Shown: in pieces, positions 59,444-62,396 of the stretch
How the letters are laid out: every line of letters begins with the position of its first letter
How positions within the stretch are numbered: position 1 is the first letter of the stretch
NCBI RefSeq assembly: GCF_030124145.1
Contig: NZ_JASKMS010000040.1
Coordinates: forward strand, 1-62,396
Reading direction: 5' to 3'
From: Streptomyces sp. 378
GTDB taxonomy: Bacteria > Actinomycetota > Actinomycetes > Streptomycetales > Streptomycetaceae
Length of the DNA: 62,396 nt
Notes under the pieces: model-generated
The model's input: only the letters and a program-made list of their open reading frames with translations
Databases searched by the model: none
What the model was told of the DNA's origin: nothing
Made by a program: the position numbers and the translations under genes

Positions 59444-60126
59444 TCAGCTCGTCGCGACCTGATCCTGCCGGCCTTGATGCATCCAGGCGATGACGTCGAA
59501 CACACGCAGGACGCCGATGTCCTCACCGATACTCGCCTTGCCTCGGAGACAGACCAACTGATCGCGAAAGGCGCCGTTGTCCGCCCGCAGGGCCGCAGCC
59601 AGCGCGGCCCAGAAGGAGTGGTCCGCCTTCGGTCGCTCGAATAGCTGCTTGATGCGGATGTCGTAGATGGGAATGAGGTGAGGACGCTTACGGGCCAGCA
59701 ACTTGCCTGCGACAACCGGGCCGCTGCCGTCGGGCTTGCTGAGGTACTGCTTGCTGCCGGCCAGGCGTTCCCACAACTCCCACGCGGGTCCGCCCTCCTC
59801 CATGAAGGCATCGCTTCCAGGATTCTCCAAACGTGCGTCACGAGGGATGAGCGACAGCAGGCGCATCCAGTGCCCGTCGGGGTCGGTCAGCAAGTTCATC
59901 GCCCCGTGAGGCTCGAGGGAGACACTGAGCGTGGTGATGGCCACCAGGTCGTTGCTGTCGAAGCGGTCCGCGACGTGCTCGGCGTCCCCGCCCCCGCCCA
60001 GGCGCTCGAAGTGCGCGCCGGAATAGAACAGGTCACCGCTTGAGCGTCGCCGGTGAAGTACTCGGCGAGCAGGCTCACGGCCATGTCGTCGTCCCAGTAG
60101 ATCTCCGGGATCTTCAGTTCGATCAC
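59444..60126 (-). pseudogene. DUF6308 family gene, frameshifted
   Basis: Part 1 from GTG 60126: VIELKIPEIYWDDDMAVSLL, AEYFTGDAQA. Part 2, in the next frame from about 60045: GDLFYSGAHFERLGGGGDAE, DLVAITTLSVSLEPHGAMNL, VVAGKLLARKRPHLIPIYD and LRVFDVIAWMH. Together they give the DUF6308 layout, including the conserved GKLLARKRP. One base missing near 60045 accounts for the break. Family function unknown. Confidence 0.68.
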
Positions 60127-60262
60127 CGAGAGGCCCCCAACTCCCTTACGACCAGTGCTGTGTCGGTGGACGGTATACCAGCTGAGACCATGCGGTGGCA
60201 CGGGCGGAAGCCGCCGCCAACACGTACGCCTGCGTTACGCCGTTTTGAGGTGTGGGTGGTTT

Positions 60263-60439
60263 CTAGAGGATGGTCCAGACGTCGGTGCCGTTGCCGATGG
60301 AGTAGCGGAAGGCCGGGGCAATTACGGCGCCGAACCGGACAGGCGTTTCCTGCTGGAGAGAGAGCAGCAGGAAACGGCCCGGGCTGCAACGGTCGGTCCA
60401 CACGAGTGGACGTATATCGGCCCAGACACCTTCGAAGCG
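60263..60439 (-). pseudogene. Possible C-terminal gene fragment
   Basis: The minus strand reads FEGVWADIRPLVWTDRCSPG, then RFLLLSLQQETPVRFGAVIA and PAFRYSIGNGTDVWTIL with a stop at 60263. It looks like a protein C-terminus cut off by repeat copy 4. Family not recognised. It contains an 11-bp inverted repeat (GTTTCCTGCTG at 60345, CAGCAGGAAAC at 60365). Confidence 0.3.
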
Positions 60440-60545
60440 GAGCAACATAGCGCGGGATCGCCGGTTAGCCAAACCGGCGATCGCGCGGATCATTGATGGT
60501 CCATCGCCACTGCCTGCCCCTACGTCGAAAGGAATCGCCACGACG
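60440..60545 (+). repeat. Operator/promoter-like inverted repeat, copy 4 of 4, with following leader
   Basis: AGCAACATAGCGCGG, arms from 60451-60466 and 60472-60487 (one mismatch), loop AGCCA, then GATCATTGATGGTCC. Matches copy 3 over about 105 bases, including the sequence up to ACG at 60540 after AAAGG. Here the reading frame closes after five codons, so whatever gene it served is gone. Confidence 0.72.
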
Positions 60546-60861
60546 GCTGTCAATTGAAAGCGTCGCGCGTGTGTCAGCGCTCTGCGCTGCCGCAGAGATC
60601 CTGCGGAACAGGTGCCGTGGCGCTCAAGGTCCCGTAGGGGGCGTAGCAGCATCCCCGCCTCGCCCCCACCGTAGAGGGTCGACTATCGCATCCCCGAGTG
60701 CACCCGGGGATGGAGTCGACCTGCACCGGGGGCCTGCTCATCGGCATAAGCCTCAGCGCGCAATGCGGGTGACTCTGCTTACGTCACTTGTTGTTTTGAT
60801 CAACTTCCGAGTCGGCACCGTGATCCACAGCCGCACCGTCTTAACGACTGGAGAATCTGAA
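60546..60861. other. Intergenic with a compound hairpin
   Basis: No gene recognised. At 60677-60721 a nested hairpin pairs GGTCGACT with AGTCGACC and CATCCCCG with CGGGGATG. AT-richer sequence at 60770-60800 (ACTTGTTGTTTTGATC) may be part of the promoter for the HTH gene at 60862. Confidence 0.45.
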
Positions 60862-61137
60862 TTGCACGGACAGGCCAACGAGGTACACGGCACCCGTTAC
60901 AGCCCCACGCACATCCGCGCCACCTGGGACGGAACGGGGAGCGTGGAAGACGCCTCCAGGGCGTTGGGGGTCTCTCGGGCGAAGGGTTACGACCTGGTGC
61001 GTCGCGGGGAGTTCCCGTGCCGCGTGCTACGCATCGGCCGTACGACACGTGTCGTCACCGCATCCTTGCTCCGCGTCCTGGAAAGCGGAGAGCCGGAGTA
61101 CAACGGTGCCCCCGCCGGACACTGCACGCCGTCGTAG
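60862..61137 (+). CDS. Excisionase-like helix-turn-helix protein
   Basis: 91 residues from TTG, 7 bases after GGAGA. GSVEDASRALGVSRAKGYDL followed by VRRGEFPCRVLRIGRTTRVV and TASLLRVLES is the MerR/Xis-type winged helix of small Streptomyces proteins encoded just before site-specific integrases. Likely controls excision or integrase expression. No integrase follows in this window, so it may be orphaned. Confidence 0.7.
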   Translation: MHGQANEVHGTRYSPTHIRATWDGTGSVEDASRALGVSRAKGYDLVRRGEFPCRVLRIGRTTRVVTASLLRVLESGEPEYNGAPAGHCTPS

Positions 61138-61365
61138 CCCGTCGCGCGCAGACGCCCTGCCGGAGCCTTCCGGTGGGCTTCGTCGTCTTACAGGCGGCAA
61201 CAGTGCGCCCGGCCGGCAGATGAGCTGGCCAGACGCTCCGCTCCTGCCATTGAACGGGGGCCGCCGCGCCGTCGCACTCAGAGACGAGACATACAACCGG
61301 TACGCCGCGTTCACCAAGCAGTGTCCTGAGCGACGAGACCGGATCCGGTGCAGCGGTGATGGCGG

Positions 61366-61716
61366 GACCTCCATATCGCTGATCCGGATGGTCGGGAGCC
61401 AGTCGTGCACGGGCGGCAGCAGATCCGCCAGCGCGTCCCTGAAGGCGCGTTGCCGATGACGCCCGCCCTCGCCCGGGAACAACGGCGGCTTTGACTTGCC
61501 GAAGTCGCCGCCGGGTTCACGCCCGGTCAGAGCCTGCGAGCAGGCCAACCATCGAGAAGCGTCGAAGCCGAGCTTCACGCCTGTCGGGTAGCACTCAAGC
61601 GTCAGAGCGCGGGCCGCGGTGAAGTGCTGCTTCTCGTCAACCTCCAGGATCTGCTGCTGCCCGTTCTCGTAGGTCAGCAGAACCTCCAGGCTCCGCCGCT
61701 CACGAGAAGGGGCCTG
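61366..61716 (-). pseudogene. Nuclease-like gene remnant (PD-(D/E)XK-type core)
   Basis: The minus strand keeps a compact coding stretch: SLEVLLTYENGQQQILEVDE, KQHFTAARALTLECYPTGVK, AFRDALADLLPPVHDWLPTI, RISDMEV. LEVDEKQHF is the Glu-x-Asp/Glu-x-Lys/Gln strand of restriction-like nucleases. Coding character is lost on both sides, with no start or matching end, so it is a fragment. The 61138-61365 gap holds nothing recognised. Confidence 0.45.
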
Positions 61717-62396
61717 CTCCGGCAGGGGCCCTTCCTCGCCGGTGGCAGGTCCCCGGCACTGACCTGGACCTTCTAGTAGCGCGCTACTCCCTCGCGACCG
61801 GGAACGGAACAACGTCAGCCCACTTCATTCAACTGTGCACGCCCAGCTTCCTGTTACTCCTGAGCTGGGCAGCAGAGCAGCGGCATGCCTACTTCGCTCT
61901 CACCCAGTGGACTCCGGTCAGCAGGGCCGGGGGCCGATTGAGGAGTGGGCATGGCAGAGCGCTCGCAGAGGTCGGGACAACGCGAAGGCTGGTCGCCGAA
62001 GCTATTGCCGAAGGTCGGCGTGGTTACGCCGTAGGGCGACGGAGTTCCTCCGCAGCCTGTGGCGGCGAGACGTGGCGCTGATCTGGCTCACACCGGTTGA
62101 TGATGGCCGGGAGAAGAACCTGGGCGGGAACACCAACCGGCTCGCCGAAGGCAGCGCCCGGCTCGTCACCGCCCACGGCACCCCCGCCGTAGCCGCGTCC
62201 ACCGCGATGGCCGCCACGTCACGCCGTTGAACGGAAGGATTCGAGCCCTTCTCATCAGCGTTCCGTGGTGAGGGTGGAGCTGCCGGTGTAGCGTCAGAGC
62301 CAGCTGTCGTGGTTCCGAAGTGCCGGTCGCCCGCAGGGTCATTGCATGATCGGGATTGGTCCGGTTCGCCGGTCTCGTGAGTGACGTGGCGTCATG
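61717..62396. other. Region of unclear remnants
   Basis: No intact gene. A plus-strand stretch ending TGA at 62228 (ATEFLRSLWRRDVALIWLTP, GTPAVAASTAMAATSRR) has weak coding character and may be a gene end. The last 160 bases are AT-richer and resemble the edge of an insertion sequence, but no transposase or terminal repeat can be shown before the window ends. Confidence 0.3.

Noticed and set aside
59896..60201. Separate 101-codon minus-strand gene
   Set aside because: It is the frameshifted 5' part of the DUF6308 gene; the frame after the break is Ser/Thr-rich shadow sequence.
60677..60721. Possible type I-E-like CRISPR repeat (CATCCCCG ... CGGGGATGG)
   Set aside because: Only one copy, no spaced repeats and no cas genes; it is better described as a compound hairpin.
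61835..62230. 131-codon plus-strand frame near the right end
   Set aside because: The first 60 codons have no coding bias and no ribosome site; at most its last third is a gene remnant.

Overview
The window is very GC-rich, with the codon use, TTG/GTG starts and protein families of a Streptomyces-type actinomycete. It looks like a conjugative plasmid or integrative conjugative element rather than core chromosome. It carries a type IV secretion-like transfer module, long runs of paralogous accessory proteins known mainly from Streptomyces mobile elements (DUF317, DUF4913, DUF6112, SCO6880-type, XF1762-type), DNA methyltransferases, a defence-type cargo block and scars of recombination. No complete integrase, replication initiator or ParAB pair is seen, so plasmid versus integrated element cannot be decided here.

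Layout. (1) 140-8661, minus strand: a small phage-type protein, an MFS exporter, two winged-helix regulators, three helical unknowns, a secreted SH3-like protein, a winged-helix paralogue, a RelE/ParE-like protein, a DUF4913 protein and a DNA methyltransferase. (2) 8692-8797: two face-to-face promoters with matching -35 and -10 boxes around a perfect palindrome. These separate the minus-strand block from the plus-strand transfer module. (3) 9022-24700, plus strand: bifunctional cell-wall hydrolase, secreted SH3-like protein, small membrane protein, VirB8/TcpC-like protein, VirB6-like polytopic protein, SCO6880-like protein, VirB4-like ATPase, a lipoprotein, a glycosyltransferase and several unknowns. 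(4) 24738-47527, plus strand: a dense, overlapping array of about 30 small genes built from a few recurring domains. These are DUF317, a small ILQRAGF-type alpha/beta domain, a helical plus winged-helix architecture and a shared helical tail. Embedded in the array are a relaxase-like protein without its HUH histidines, the VirD4/TraG coupling protein, a TrpA homologue, a PAPS-reductase-like protein, a C5 DNA methyltransferase and a tandem DnaB-N protein. (5) 47546-60506: about 13 kb of cargo bracketed by two similar direct repeats. It holds a PD-(D/E)XK-like nuclease, a tRNA-Arg 5' half, a three-gene ABC-3C defence-type operon, a Tn3-family element with altered catalytic residues, a four-gene operon with a CoiA-like nuclease, the 3' end of an RNA methyltransferase gene and a broken DUF6308 gene. 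(6) 60862-62396: an excisionase-like HTH gene and gene remnants.

How it works together. Regions 3 and 4 supply the conjugation channel, its ATPases, wall remodelling and the coupling protein. Four copies of one inverted repeat (4966, 25240, 47546, 60440) sit in front of transcription units next to promoter-like sequence and probably tie them to one regulator. Two features run through the plus-strand array. First, many genes have a good Shine-Dalgarno sequence placed before a near-cognate codon (CTG, ATC, ATT, ACG, GTA) instead of ATG/GTG/TTG. Second, five genes are broken by what looks like a single missing base each, three of them in C or G runs, which may be assembly error or real decay.
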